A program made the translations under genes and the position numbers. From the NCBI GenBank assembly GCA_018340805.1, contig JACMZG010001914.1:20454657-20518656 (forward strand): a stretch of DNA of 64,000 nucleotides, in the 5' to 3' direction. A model generated the notes under the pieces. It saw only the letters and a list, made by a program, of their open reading frames with translations. It did not search any database and was not told the origin of the DNA. Of this stretch, positions 25,185 through 35,554 are shown piece after piece. This DNA is from Microvelia longipes. Its lineage: Eukaryota > Arthropoda > Insecta > Hemiptera > Veliidae. The stretch's first letter is position 1, and each line of letters opens with the position of its first letter.

Positions 25185-25278
25185 GGGAAGACCTTCTCCT
25201 TCAAAAATACCACCTCCCTCCCTTTTCCATGATTCCAATCTCATAAGCTCATTCATTTTTTCTTTGAAAATTCGCTAA
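25185..25278 (+). mobile_element. End fragment with the GAAAATTCGCTAAAA terminus
   Basis: GACCTTCTCCTTCAAAAATA and CCCTCCCTTTTCCATG lead into TTTGAAAATTCGCTAAAA at 25262-25279. The same order of (TA)n, C-rich segment and this terminus occurs at 56748-56884 (ACCTTCTCCCTGTC, then TTTGAAAATTCGCTAAAA), so this is a dispersed family. Confidence 0.5.
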
Positions 25279-25279
25279 A

Positions 25280-26400
25280 AAGAACAATAAGTGAAACATT
25301 TTTATTTTCGATAGTAATGGGTGTTCACTATTTAAATTAATTTTAATCATAAAATTGTTATCCTACAATGTTTTTTAATTAATTTTAAATTGTTACCTTT
25401 TGCCCTTGTTAACCCTTAACTACGGCCAAAATTTTTATCAGAAGCACACCAAATTTGGAAATATTTAAATATTACGTACCCATAGAATGAAACCTTTAAG
25501 GGTAGATTCTTTTTAAGAAGAATAAAAATATGATTTAAAGCGAATATTAAAAATTTAAAAGAGCTATTCCTCAAAATATTTTTAGTAAGAGTAGAAAATT
25601 TATGATTTTAAATTAAATAGGAATGGAGCGTTTTGGGTAAAACGAAAAATATCAATACACCTTTTAAAATTAGCATAACTTGAACTTTGTATGACTGTCT
25701 AATATGTTGTGCAGATCTGATTAAGCGAGTACAATCATAGTTTTATACACCCTATTAGATAAACAGACGCATTTCCTTTGAAAATCCTGGAAATTGACAA
25801 ACGTAAATAAGTGTTAATGTTCCGACTATAAAACATCAACCGAAAATCAAAGCATAAACTGAGTTGGTGAGCAATAAAGCCAAGCACTCCATGGAAATTC
25901 GCCTAGTTTGCGGACATCCGCACCAGACTTCTTTTTTTATCTCCACAATTTAAGGAAACAAGAAGAAATTTGAATAGTAACATAAATTAATAGATAGCAA
26001 TATAGTCGCTAATAAAACACTATCAAACAATGATCTATAAATAAACCAAATCAACTATCTAACATAATATAACACTCCCAATACAAAAACATTTACATAA
26101 TATATGTTCATCCATAACATTTCCAGGACAATCGTTGTTTTGAAAAAAACATTTAGCCAAGATAAAGTGAGTAAATAATGAATAATATTTTATTTTATAC
26201 GCTTTTTATATCAACACATATTGTGTAGATAATTTAGGGAGTTATGAAAGGATTCAAGCGACATAGCATCCAGGATAAGCCGTATTAAATGTTTGAAAAT
26301 AAACCTGGGTTTCGGGTTTAGTTCAGAATAGACAGGAGGGGAGGAAGATGAGTCAAGGTTGGATCTAATATTTACTCTATCGGAATAACCTAAAGATATT
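25280..26400. other. Unassigned AT-rich sequence
   Basis: No gene, array or recognisable repeat. Confidence 0.35.
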
Positions 26401-26404
26401 CATA

Positions 26405-26495
26405 GGCCCTGAAACAATAGTTATTTATGCATCAAAATAAGCAATTTTACCCCTAGTTTAATTTCTGAGGCAGAGTCGAAGGAAAACACTTATCA
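26405..26495. repeat. Partial copy of the GGGAGTAA / CCGAGGG repeat
   Basis: AATAGTTATTTATGCATCAA and TTTCTGAGGCAGAGTCGAAG correspond to GGTTATTTATGCACCAAGGG and CTCCTGAGGCGAAGTCGAGG in the larger copy at 26966-27140. Confidence 0.4.
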
Positions 26496-26959
26496 TTAAC
26501 ACTTATCATAACAAACATAACAACAATTGCCATAACAAATTAAATTCAATCAAAAAATGAAGACATACAATTTTTTATTTTTTATTCTGTAACAAAACGA
26601 CAAAAAACACGTCTTTTGGGAATTTAATAGAAATTAAATTCTATTATTGCTATTATTAAAATTTTGTGTAGTAATTAACTAAAATAACGCTTTAATTAAA
26701 TAACCATGATAATTTAAATAAGAAAGAGCCAAGATTATACACGTTTAGCTAAGTTTAGTTTTGTCATGGAGTGAAAAGCAAAACAAAAACAGCGTTGCAA
26801 ACTTATTTCTCTGAATCTCTGTGTTTAGACATCACTACCTACGTAATTAGGTTGGCATCTCTGGCTGTATCTACTTTGTATCCCGTATTTTGAGTGGCGG
26901 GATTAAAAACATTATTTTGATCCCGTAAAATTCCCATCAAAAAGTTAATTTTACTCCTT

Positions 26960-27390
26960 TTTGGAGATAATGGTTATTTATGCACCAAGGGAGTAAAGAA
27001 TGCTATTATTTCCCTGAGCAGTTAGTAGGTTCCTCAGGCTTAAGCCGAGGGCACCAATGTAATAAACTCCTGAGGCGAAGTCGAGGGATTTATGGGTTTA
27101 ACTCCCGAGCCAATGCCGAGGGAGTTATGACTATTAATTATTGCACCAAACAACTTCTTTTGACCTGAAACGGATTTTGAGCCAATAAAAAATATTTGGT
27201 CGGCTCCCCCTTATAAATTCGGAGGGTGCCACCCCCGGGAAAATTACAAAAATTGATCGGTCTCCTGCGTATAAATTAAGAGAATACCACACCCCTAAAA
27301 ATTGATATAATTGGCTCTAATAAACCAATATTAGGAAACACTTTTCATTCCCAAGGGGGAAAAAGTTATTTTTACTCCCTAAAAACTAGT
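26960..27390. mobile_element. Repeat with reiterated GAGGCGAAGTCGAGGG modules
   Basis: Three modules in about 120 bp: TCAGGCTTAAGCCGAGGGC near 27036, CTGAGGCGAAGTCGAGGG near 27068, CCGAGCCAATGCCGAGGGAG near 27106. Each combines a CC(T/C)GAG half and a CGAGGG half. Downstream, two imperfect 60-bp copies, GGTCGGCTCCCCCTTATAAA and GATCGGTCTCCTGCGTATAA, lie at 27208-27300. GAGTAA at the left and TTTTTACTCCCT near 27375-27386 may be terminal inverted repeats. No coding. The 62-codon frame here is accidental. Confidence 0.45.
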
Positions 27391-28580
27391 CAATAAACTT
27401 TACATTATTAGAGATAAAATATACTAATAACAAAATCCTTTGCTTTTATTTAACAACAGACTAATTAACTTCTTGAAATAATTAATAAATCCAATTTTGC
27501 GTCACAAAATGACTGTCATAAATAATCAATAATTCCAGAAATCGCTAAAACATTTTATTCTAATAAGACTCCTAATGCTAATACGAAATCATTTGTCTAT
27601 CATCAACACAGTAGATTTTAGACTATTAGCCCTAGTGTAGAGATTATTATTGTCATGGCTGTTATTCTAAAATAATAATATAAAATTAACAGTAACTAGT
27701 AAAACAATTGAAGAAATTACTAATTCTAAAGTTTTTAACGGTAGAATTATTAATGACATCAGCGATTAGATTTGGTATAAATGAAAACCTACGATTACAA
27801 TGCAATAACTTTGAAAGGCTACATCACAATGTAAAGTACAGTTATATAGGCTTAATCAATTCAAAGTCAAGTCAAAGTGCGTCAATTATTTGCCATTACA
27901 ATAAGAATTACCGTTTAACTCCCCAACAATGAATACGGACAAATTTATATTGATGAATCATTTAAAAATATATCTTTTTAGATTTTACTAATTTTTTGCT
28001 AAGTAAAATTCATACACCTCGTATTTATTTTTGCTTTTTTTACCTCGTTCTTTGCTAATTTAGCAAGTTAGCTAACACATATTCGCAAAACGAAGTATAG
28101 TCAAATCTACTTGAGACATAAAAATATTAATTTGTAATTCTTAGGCTCATATTAGAGGTAAAAATTTCCAAATAAATACTAAGTTTGAATAAAAAACTTA
28201 GTAACATATTTTACTAAGTTTTTAACTTAAAAACAAACTTATTTTTCGCATTTTTGGAAAATACGAAAAATAATAGAAACCACCCATAAATGTCAACTGA
28301 CACTCACAGACTAATCTATGTGGTAGACTTGACTTCAGTCAGTTTTTTTAAAGAGAAAAGTATTCATCGCAAACTACTCATTACTTGAATGATGAATCAG
28401 CTATTCATTGATGTAAAATTGCATTTAAATGCAAATTAGACAAGACAATCTGTCTGATGTTTCGCCGACTAACCTTAACGTTACGTTCAGTCTTACAGCT
28501 TATATATTTTTATACATGAACTCTTATATGAATACATTTGTGTGAAGATGCATCAGATTTTCAATTTATTCTTATTCAAA
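27391..28580. other. Unassigned AT-rich sequence
   Basis: No coding or repeat signal beyond simple AT richness. Confidence 0.35.
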
Positions 28581-28584
28581 TATA

Positions 28585-28930
28585 AAAAATCGGGTACGGG
28601 GTACCTCGCAACTTTTCCTCATCACATCAGATTCGCTACACTCATCTATCCCGCTTCGGATTCGCTTCGCTCGTCCTCAGAATAAATAATTCACCAAATA
28701 TACTGCAACATGTATTCGGACTCGCTTCGCTCTTCCTCGGATAGTATGAGCATCCGTATAATTCTCAGCGGGCACCCATTTCTACAGCACTAACCACGCT
28801 CAATTCTCCTTAACTTTTATGATCCGAGAAAAACCATAGATATACTTGTCATATTTATTAAAACAAAACTTGGTGTACTTATTTATTGCGTAAAGGTATA
28901 CACTTGAACCATATTCCAACTTAAGTTCTG
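28585..28930 (-). mobile_element. 5S-like repeat family, copy 5 (half)
   Basis: Terminus AAAAATCGGGTACGGGGTAC is followed by three palindromic modules: TTCGGATTCGCTTCGCTCGT, GACTCGCTTCGCTCTTCCTC and the initial CAGATTCGCTACACTCATC. The 5S-like part lies at about 28770-28825 (CTCAGCGGGCACCCATTTCT and CACTAACCACGCTCAATTCT). The far half of the body is missing after about 28930. Confidence 0.65.
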
Positions 28931-29460
28931 AGGTACCCCTTACAATATTTACAACCTTATATTAATTTAAATATAAGACCAATATTAATAGTCTATCACA
29001 ACTACCAAAATTATCGTGTATTTCAATTGTCATTTTCACCTGAACAAGTAACCAACAAATAACCTACTAAAATAAAATTACAGACTCTAACTTTAAGCAA
29101 TAAATAACCTTAACGTTACTAAACGAAAATATTCTTTTTGCAATACAATCGCATTTGACTATTTATGGATGTTAAAATTCATTAACACTTCTTAAACAAG
29201 GAGAGTTAAAAACGTTTACAAAACATAAACAGCGAGGTTGCAGCAGAAATCATTCTAGTACACCTATAACTCAAATATTCAATTGCAGTTTAATTTGATT
29301 TATTTGAACATTTAGTTGGATCCATGTAAATATAAACTTTTACAGGCTATAGGTTATTGTAAGTCTAGCTTAATAATAAATCTTGCAGAACTGCTAGCGC
29401 GTATAGAAACCATTGAACGCAACGTGGGCATAAAAATGTTTAAGAAGTAATACTTCTATT
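28931..29460. other. Unassigned AT-rich sequence
   Basis: Non-coding spacer between two members of the 5S-like family. Nothing recognised. Confidence 0.35.
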
Positions 29461-29462
29461 GA

Positions 29463-30195
29463 AAAATTAAAAAATCAGGTACGGGGTAATTCAGGACTTT
29501 TCCTCATCACATCGGAATTGCTACGAACATCCTCCCTACTTCGCACTCACTACGCTCGTCCTCAGAATTTAAATTTGTCAAATGTATACTGCATTACTTC
29601 TTTTGACTCGCTTCGCTAGTCCTTAGATAATAAATACATTTATTTCATTCCCAGGGGTCCATCCATCCAAGCACTGACCACGCTCGATGCTGTTTAACTA
29701 TTATAATCCAACAAAACTCATAGATATTTGTAATATTGAAACGAAACTTATTGTACTTATTTATTACGTAATTGTATACACTTGTATTGAATTTCAACCT
29801 AATTAGATTATTTTCTGATTCGTTACACAAGTCATTTGATAAAACGAATTTCATCGTATACAAATTTTGTAATCAAATTTTTATATGATAAACATTAAAC
29901 TAATCCTAAAAATGACCATAAATTCTTTGATTAGTCATTATTGCGGGTTAACAAATATTTTTTTTCGGAGAGCAAAACTAGACCTAAATATTAATTTTTA
30001 TACAAAGTAATAACTCTCAAGCATAACTAAGCTGGGAGTTACGACGATAACAGACACACACAAACAGACAAAAAACATTGTAAAAACCATTCAGGAGGCC
30101 TTATAAACACCTGAAACGGATAATTTATGTAAAATCCCGGTTACGAAATATTTTTGCAAGCGCAATACTTGAATTTTAAAAATTTAAAAATTACA
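29463..30195 (-). mobile_element. 5S-like repeat family, copy 6 (reference full-length copy)
   Basis: The best-preserved member, about 730 bp. On the minus strand it runs in this order: a terminus with CCGGGATTTTACATAAATTA; TCCGTTTCAGGTGTTTATAA; a TGTTTGTGTGTGTCTG / TTATCGTCGTAACTCCCAG block; an AT-rich body; and the 5S-like segment at 29645-29710. There GTTAAACAGCATCGAGC matches the 5S A box, and CAGTGCTTGGATGGATGGAC the C box of the 5S internal control region. Then follow repeated GACTAGCGAAGCGAGTC modules and the terminus ACCCCGTACCTGATTTTTT. Both termini contain AAAAAATC(C/A/G)-type ends, suggesting short inverted termini. No ORF: a non-autonomous element with a captured type 1 Pol III promoter is the favoured reading. 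Confidence 0.75.
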
Positions 30196-30945
30196 CTTTT
30201 TAACCCAGATACTGCACAATAATAATAGAAGAAAAGTTAAAAATAAAGCAATAAATATTTTATTCTAATTAATAATTTAATATATTAAAAAATCTAGTAA
30301 ACTCGTATTTACACTTGTAAAGTAATACTTTCGTTTAAAATATCAAAAATTAATTAATCATATACTTATATAAGTTGTTTTTTTAAAAAAAAATAAATAT
30401 AATAAAAACTTTAAAAATCATATATTAGGAATTAAAAATTGCAAAATTGAGATGTAATAACAACAAATTTTATGCAGAAGAAAAATAATATTGAAATTTA
30501 TTTTTATCTAGCTTAATAAAACTACTTGATAAGTCGTAAATTTAAAGAAAAAAATAATTAGCATAAAGTATGAATAAAACTTAAATACATAAGTTATAAG
30601 ACTTATTAACATATAAATAGAAACAAGTAAATAAATATTGAATTTGTTTCAAATTTATTAGACACGGTTATTTTATAGCTTTGATTATTCTAGCAGTGGC
30701 GCTTGTATTTAAATTGCTACGACTGGGATTTAAATTGTACAGAAAATTTACGTAAAAAAGGGGGCTAAAATTTATTAAAATATAAAATTGCCTATTGAAG
30801 AAAAATCTAAAACTGCAATACTACGATTTTTAGAAAGCTTAGAAACTACGCAACCCTTTTATATGCTAGAAAATAGAGAACTCGACAAGAGCATAAAATT
30901 AAATTAGGAGAGTTGAGACTTATTAAGCAGCACTTAAAATTAAGA
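30196..30945. other. Unassigned AT-rich sequence
   Basis: Extremely AT-rich (long A and T runs). The short minus-strand frame at 30846-31040 overlaps the MITE and is not a gene. Confidence 0.4.
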
Positions 30946-30950
30946 TGTAA

Positions 30951-31195
30951 GTCTTTCGGTGGTGACCACGTCAATGTAGATGATGAATCTGACGTTTCGT
31001 TTTTACTGTAGAAAGCATCTTCAAGGATGCAGGATATCATAAATAAATACAGAATCCTCTACAAAACTCAGTTCAGTTTTGATGAGCATAGTGAATTCAT
31101 ACATGATGTACTAAAGCCCTGAAGATGCTTCCCACAACAGAAGCGAAACGTCGGATCCATATCTCCCTTGACACGGTCACTACCGGACAACCTAA
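30951..31195. mobile_element. MITE-like element with hammerhead-like hairpins at both ends
   Basis: The left end is GGTGGTGACCACGTCAATGT, AGATGATGAATCTGACGTTT. The right end, reverse complemented, is CCGGTAGTGACCGTGTCAAG, GGAGATATGGATCCGACGTT. Both ends carry the same hairpin facing the element's middle: CTGAAGATGCTTCCCAC..AGAAGCGAAACGTC at about 31117-31151 on the plus strand, and TTGAAGATGCTTTCTAC..AAACGAAACGTC on the minus strand at about 30991-31025. No ORF. About 245 bp, typical MITE size. Confidence 0.65.
31117..31151 (+). ncRNA. Hammerhead-like motif (CTGANGA...GAAAC-GTC)
   Basis: CTGAAGA, a stem GCTT/AAGC with the loop CCCACAACAG between, then GAAACGTC. This has the conserved order of a type I hammerhead (CUGANGA, stem II, GAAA, NUH). 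Departures: one unpaired T precedes stem II, stem III is only ACGT with no loop, and stem I is about 2 bp (CC/GG). The self-complementary ACGT could only work between two molecules. Catalysis is not shown by the sequence. Confidence 0.35.
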
Positions 31196-31815
31196 GTCTT
31201 CATGACAATAACCGCGGATGTCTACCTAGGTTAGTACTATAATTGTCATTATATTAGTGGTGGTGGTGTATAAATATTTATAAATAATTTTACATAAATA
31301 TATTACAGATACGTATTTCAGATCATTTACTTATAACAATACAATAATTTTTTTCAAAATTATTAATAAAAACGCAACAAATAATATTTTGACAGCGGAG
31401 AAGTTATTTATTAACAAATAGTATTATGTGTTGTAATAGAATATTCAACATGCATGTATGATATTAATTTAAGAACATGATTTATAATATTAATTAAATT
31501 TTTCATTATAAAATCGATAATATTTTAATTATAAAAGTTATGACATTTTGTTGTAATTAATTTTAAGTCCCTTGATATTATGGTAATAATAAAAGAAAAT
31601 AAGACAGTATAAATAACAAATGAAGGATAAATATAAGAATATTGAAAATTTAAAATTGATGTAAAAGCATTAGTAATAAATTTATGAAAATAACCCAAAA
31701 GATTAACCTAGCAATAATTAAAATCATTTTAACCTTTCGACGCTATTCAAGAAGACAATCGATGAAGCCAACGCTTTCGTGTTTGTCGTAGTGCATAGTG
31801 GTAAGTTAAAATGTT
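31196..31815. other. Unassigned AT-rich sequence
   Basis: No recognisable element or gene. Confidence 0.35.
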
Positions 31816-31818
31816 ATA

Positions 31819-31821
<3 letters not shown>

Positions 31822-31870
<49 letters not shown>

Positions 31871-31964
31871 ATATATAGACAGGGCACTGTCTTCCATGCG
31901 CGAGATAAACAGAGTTAAAAACAAAAGCTAACACAAACACAAACATATATATATATATATTATA

Positions 31965-32033
<69 letters not shown>

Positions 32034-32035
32034 AT
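31822..32035. repeat. Two (TA)n tracts flanking a short unique segment
   Basis: TA tracts at about 31822-31876 and 31945-32032 enclose GACAGGGCACTGTCTTCCAT and AACACAAACACAAACA. The minus-strand 74-codon frame is a translation of the TA tract. Confidence 0.85.
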
Positions 32036-32099
32036 ACATATACAAATATTCTCCTTCTTTCTTTATATAAGGAAAATTCTCCATGATATTTAAATGAGC

Positions 32100-32985
32100 T
32101 ATTTTTATAACTTGGTTCCAAAAGAAAGGCCGTGGAAAATATAATTCGCTAAAAGTAATTATTAATACGAGAGTGTAGAGCTATTTACTTTTTTTCTGGA
32201 GCATTAACAAATTATCTCCAAAAGAAGCTATAATGTAAGTTAATACATTTTGAGTCGAAAGTCATTTAGCGAAATATAAATTTTTTAATGTCGTCACATA
32301 TTAAGTTCCACAATTCTGTAATTAAAAATTAGTATAATTATGTTTTAGAACACATGCACAGAAAATTAAATGGATATGTAAATAAAGCAGTTGATTAATA
32401 GATATGCGCCATCATTGAAACTTGATTTTAATAATAATAAATCATTGAGATAACAAGTGTCGAAGTATGTGTTTTTATAATAAAGGGGATTAATATTTAA
32501 AACAGGGAGTAATGAGAAGTAGGGATTAATAGTGAGAATGTAATTATTTATCTAAGATTAAAATATTCATAGTTAGACGAGTTCGTTAATAACTTATGCA
32601 GTATTAAGAAAAACACAAATTTAATTTTAAAAATGTAGTAAAGGCTAAAGGCATTAGTAATCAAATTTGAGAAGTGGTTTAGAATTTTATCGCCAGTCAT
32701 AGATAAACATAGTTTTGTTTATTAGCATTAATATTGATAAATAAAATAAAAATAAGAATGGTAAACAAGAAAGAGGGAGTCTTACAAACAAGCTTCCCTC
32801 ACATCAGGTTTAAAGCTAGAGCAAATACCCGATAAGCAGGTCCCATTAGTTGTTAAGGGTGTCGATATGTACTAGACATATTATAATATAATTATCTATT
32901 CTAAAATAACTAAAAACAAGTTTTTATTTTTATTTAAATGTTTCAGATCTATTAATTAGTATTATTAATTTTTATATTAATAAAT
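32100..32985. other. Unassigned AT-rich sequence
   Basis: TATAATTCGCTAAAAGT near 32140 resembles the GAAAATTCGCTAAAA terminus of the (TA)n-associated family. The rest shows nothing. Confidence 0.35.
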
Positions 32986-32987
32986 AG

Positions 32988-33065
32988 TTCTAGCGCGGAG
33001 GTCCGCAAGCCGGGTGAATTTCCTTTAAAATGCATGCTTTCTTACTTGTCAATACAATTTTTAAT
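32988..33065 (+). mobile_element. Terminal fragment of the GCGCGGAGGTCCG family
   Basis: TAGCGCGGAGGTCCGCAAGC, CGGGTGAATTTCCTTTAAAA and TGCTTTCTTACTTGTCAATA match the left end at 48818-48920. Only this end is present. Confidence 0.55.
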
Positions 33066-33089
33066 TCATTTTAATTTTTTTGTAAAAGT

Positions 33090-33485
33090 ATTGTGTTAAA
33101 AAAATCCGAAACCGGGATGTTAACGGAATTATCCGTTTCAGGTGTTTTTAAGACATCCTGTGTAGTTTTCCTAAAGTTGTCTGTCTGTATGTGTGAGTGT
33201 TATCATCGTAGCTCCTAGTGTATTTATGCCAGAGAGTTAAAACTTTGAAGCAAAATAAATTTACCGCTGTAGTTGAGGTATTCGAAAAATATTTTTTTAT
33301 GACTTCATTAACCCGCAATAACAACTGAGCGAAAATTTTGAAAAAACATAAAAATTATGCTATCGGATTGAGATTTAGCACGCATGTTGCTATATATAAG
33401 ACTAATATACGTGCCATGTTTCATCTCATTATCAGCATTAGTTCAATTTTTATCGAATGACTTCTGTACCTAGAAAACCTTTGGT
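33090..33485 (+). mobile_element. 5S-like repeat family, copy 7 (5' half in 5S-sense orientation)
   Basis: Starts AAAAAATCCGAAACCGGGAT, then ATTATCCGTTTCAGGTGTTT, TTGTCTGTCTGTATGTGTGA and GTTATCATCGTAGCTCC. It ends around TATCGAATGACTTCTGTACC, before the 5S-like segment. It shows the intact outer end in plus orientation and defines the family terminus. Confidence 0.65.
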
Positions 33486-33489
33486 TCAA

Positions 33490-34775
33490 TGCAATTGGAT
33501 GAAGCACTTTAAGAAATTAGCGTAGGGCCAGTTATAACCTAGATAGTCAAAGCATTATCTTCCTGTAAAAGTTTAGACTTTTTAGCAACATTTTGCTTCC
33601 TATCACCTCTATGTATCTAAGTTCACGTCCATGTATAAAAGATAACCCCAATGTAATGGGGTTAACATTTGTTATCAGTAGCATAAAGTGCACAGAACTA
33701 ACTGACTCAATGTGAAGTAAGTTAAAGTTGCAAAAAATCATATTGGAATCCATAGTAAACTAACTAGACGACGAATATTTGTCTAAACAATTAACACAGT
33801 TGAAAAACAAAACACTTTTACGCTCTTGAAACAGCCGAAATTCATACTAACTCATATAATTTGACTGACTTCGGTCAGCAATTCTAAAGCCGAACACTAA
33901 CCCTTATAAAAGCTAAGAATACACAGACATGACTTTAGTGAAAAACAATAGTTTAAAGGAACTAATTTCCATACGACTAAGCTAAACAAACATCTACACA
34001 GACATACACTAAACGAAGGCACACAATTGTTGTAATTCGCGCACTGACACACACTAACTAGCAACATCCAAATGAATACCATACTCATACTCATAGAACT
34101 CCAAAAAATTAGAAAAAACAATTCACACGTGCAGAAAAAAACTTTCTTACATGTGTACACATACAAACGCACAGAATAGCAAAGTACACTCAACCACAAG
34201 TAACAACTGAAGAAAGAGTGTCAGGAAAAAACTATGTCTTACATTCTTATATAAAAAGTGTAAAAAAAGCATAAAGTTAAGAATTAACATCTGCAATATC
34301 TTATAAAACGAATTTATATGCAATGAGACAAGTTTTATAAAGTTCGAGCTCAAACAATATGGATCACCATAAAAGCAAAAAAATAAAAACAAAACAAGAA
34401 ACAAAATAATATAATAGGCTTATTTGTACTTACCAAGCATAGTATAGTGACTTATAAAATTAATTTGTAGGCCAAATCATCTCATTAAGTATATTTAATA
34501 TTAAGAACCTTTAGAGAGTTAGTATATCAAGCAAATGTTTTAATATTAGTTCCCACTAAAAAATTGTCCCATGATTTAATTAGAAAATAGGAGACATTAA
34601 TTAATATCAACTAAAAATATGCTGGTAACAGTAGTGTAAAGTTGTTTTAAAATAGTAAAATCGCTACAAAAAGTAAATATCTCCTGCTCTGACTGAAAAA
34701 TTAGCGGTAAGGCAAGTACAGTGCTCTAATATGAGAAGCTCGACGGTTCTAACCTCTAAACCTGAAAAGGATTAA
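33490..34775. other. Unassigned AT-rich sequence
   Basis: Several short minus-strand frames (up to about 100 codons) are AT-driven and lack motifs. No repeat recognised. Confidence 0.35.
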
Positions 34776-34778
34776 TGT

Positions 34779-35105
34779 GCTTCAATATGAATGAAAATAT
34801 CGTCGTTGTAACCAGCAAAGCTGCTAAAAATGAGATAAAGTTCTCTAACATCAATGAAATGATCATTGTTATAACCGGCAATGCTGCTAAAAATGAGATA
34901 AAGATCTCTAATATGAATGAAAATATCTTCGTTATAAACAGCAAACCTGCTTAAAATGAGAAAAAGTTCTCTAATATCCACGAAAATATCTTTGTTATAA
35001 CCGGCAAAGCTACTTAAAATAAGATAAAGTTCTCTAATATGAATGAAAATATCATCGTTGTAACTAGCAAAGCTGCTAAAAATAAGATAAAGTCTTAAAT
35101 CTATT
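34779..35105. repeat. Minisatellite, 63-bp unit, about 5 copies
   Basis: The unit contains CTAATATGAATGAAAATATC, GTTGTAACCAGCAAAGCTGC and TAAAAATGAGATAAAGTTCT, starting near 34779, 34841, 34904, 34967 and 35030. Because the period is 21 codons, the minus strand keeps an open frame of 130 codons with a repeated LILSSFAGYN..IFIHIREL pattern. That is a property of the array. No gene evidence is present around it. Confidence 0.85.
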
Positions 35106-35365
35106 TTATCTAAAGATAAAATCTCTATATGAATGAATATATCTTCGCTTTCCCGAACAAACAACTTGTTTAAGTGTTTTTAATAAATTTTGGTCGAGTC
35201 ACTATTGTGGGTTAACGAAGTTTTATTTATTATACAATTATTTAATATAATTATCATTATTTATTCAATATACAATAATAAGGTTCGGGACATTAATAAG
35301 GTCGATTTTTACAAAGTTACTTCAAAATTATCGTTTTTTGTAGAACAAAAAAAATATTGTACCAA
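35106..35365. other. Short AT-rich spacer
   Basis: Nothing recognised. Confidence 0.3.
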
Positions 35366-35368
35366 CTA

Positions 35369-35407
35369 TATATATATATATATATTAATATATATTTATA
35401 TATATAA

Positions 35408-35439
<32 letters not shown>

Positions 35440-35552
35440 TGAATCTATACATAAATACACACACACACACACATCACACACAGATATAATATATATTATA
35501 TATATAATATATTATATATATATATTTATATATATATATATTATATATATAA
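35369..35552. repeat. Compound (TA)n / (CA)n microsatellite
   Basis: TA tracts at 35369-35440 and 35484-35552 with an ACACACAC run at 35457-35482 between them. Confidence 0.85.
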
Positions 35553-35554
35553 TG

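Noticed and set aside
33897..34404. Hydrophobic minus-strand frames of 85-100 codons
   Set aside because: Phe/Leu/Cys richness follows from T-rich codons; no start context, homology or splice structure could be supported.
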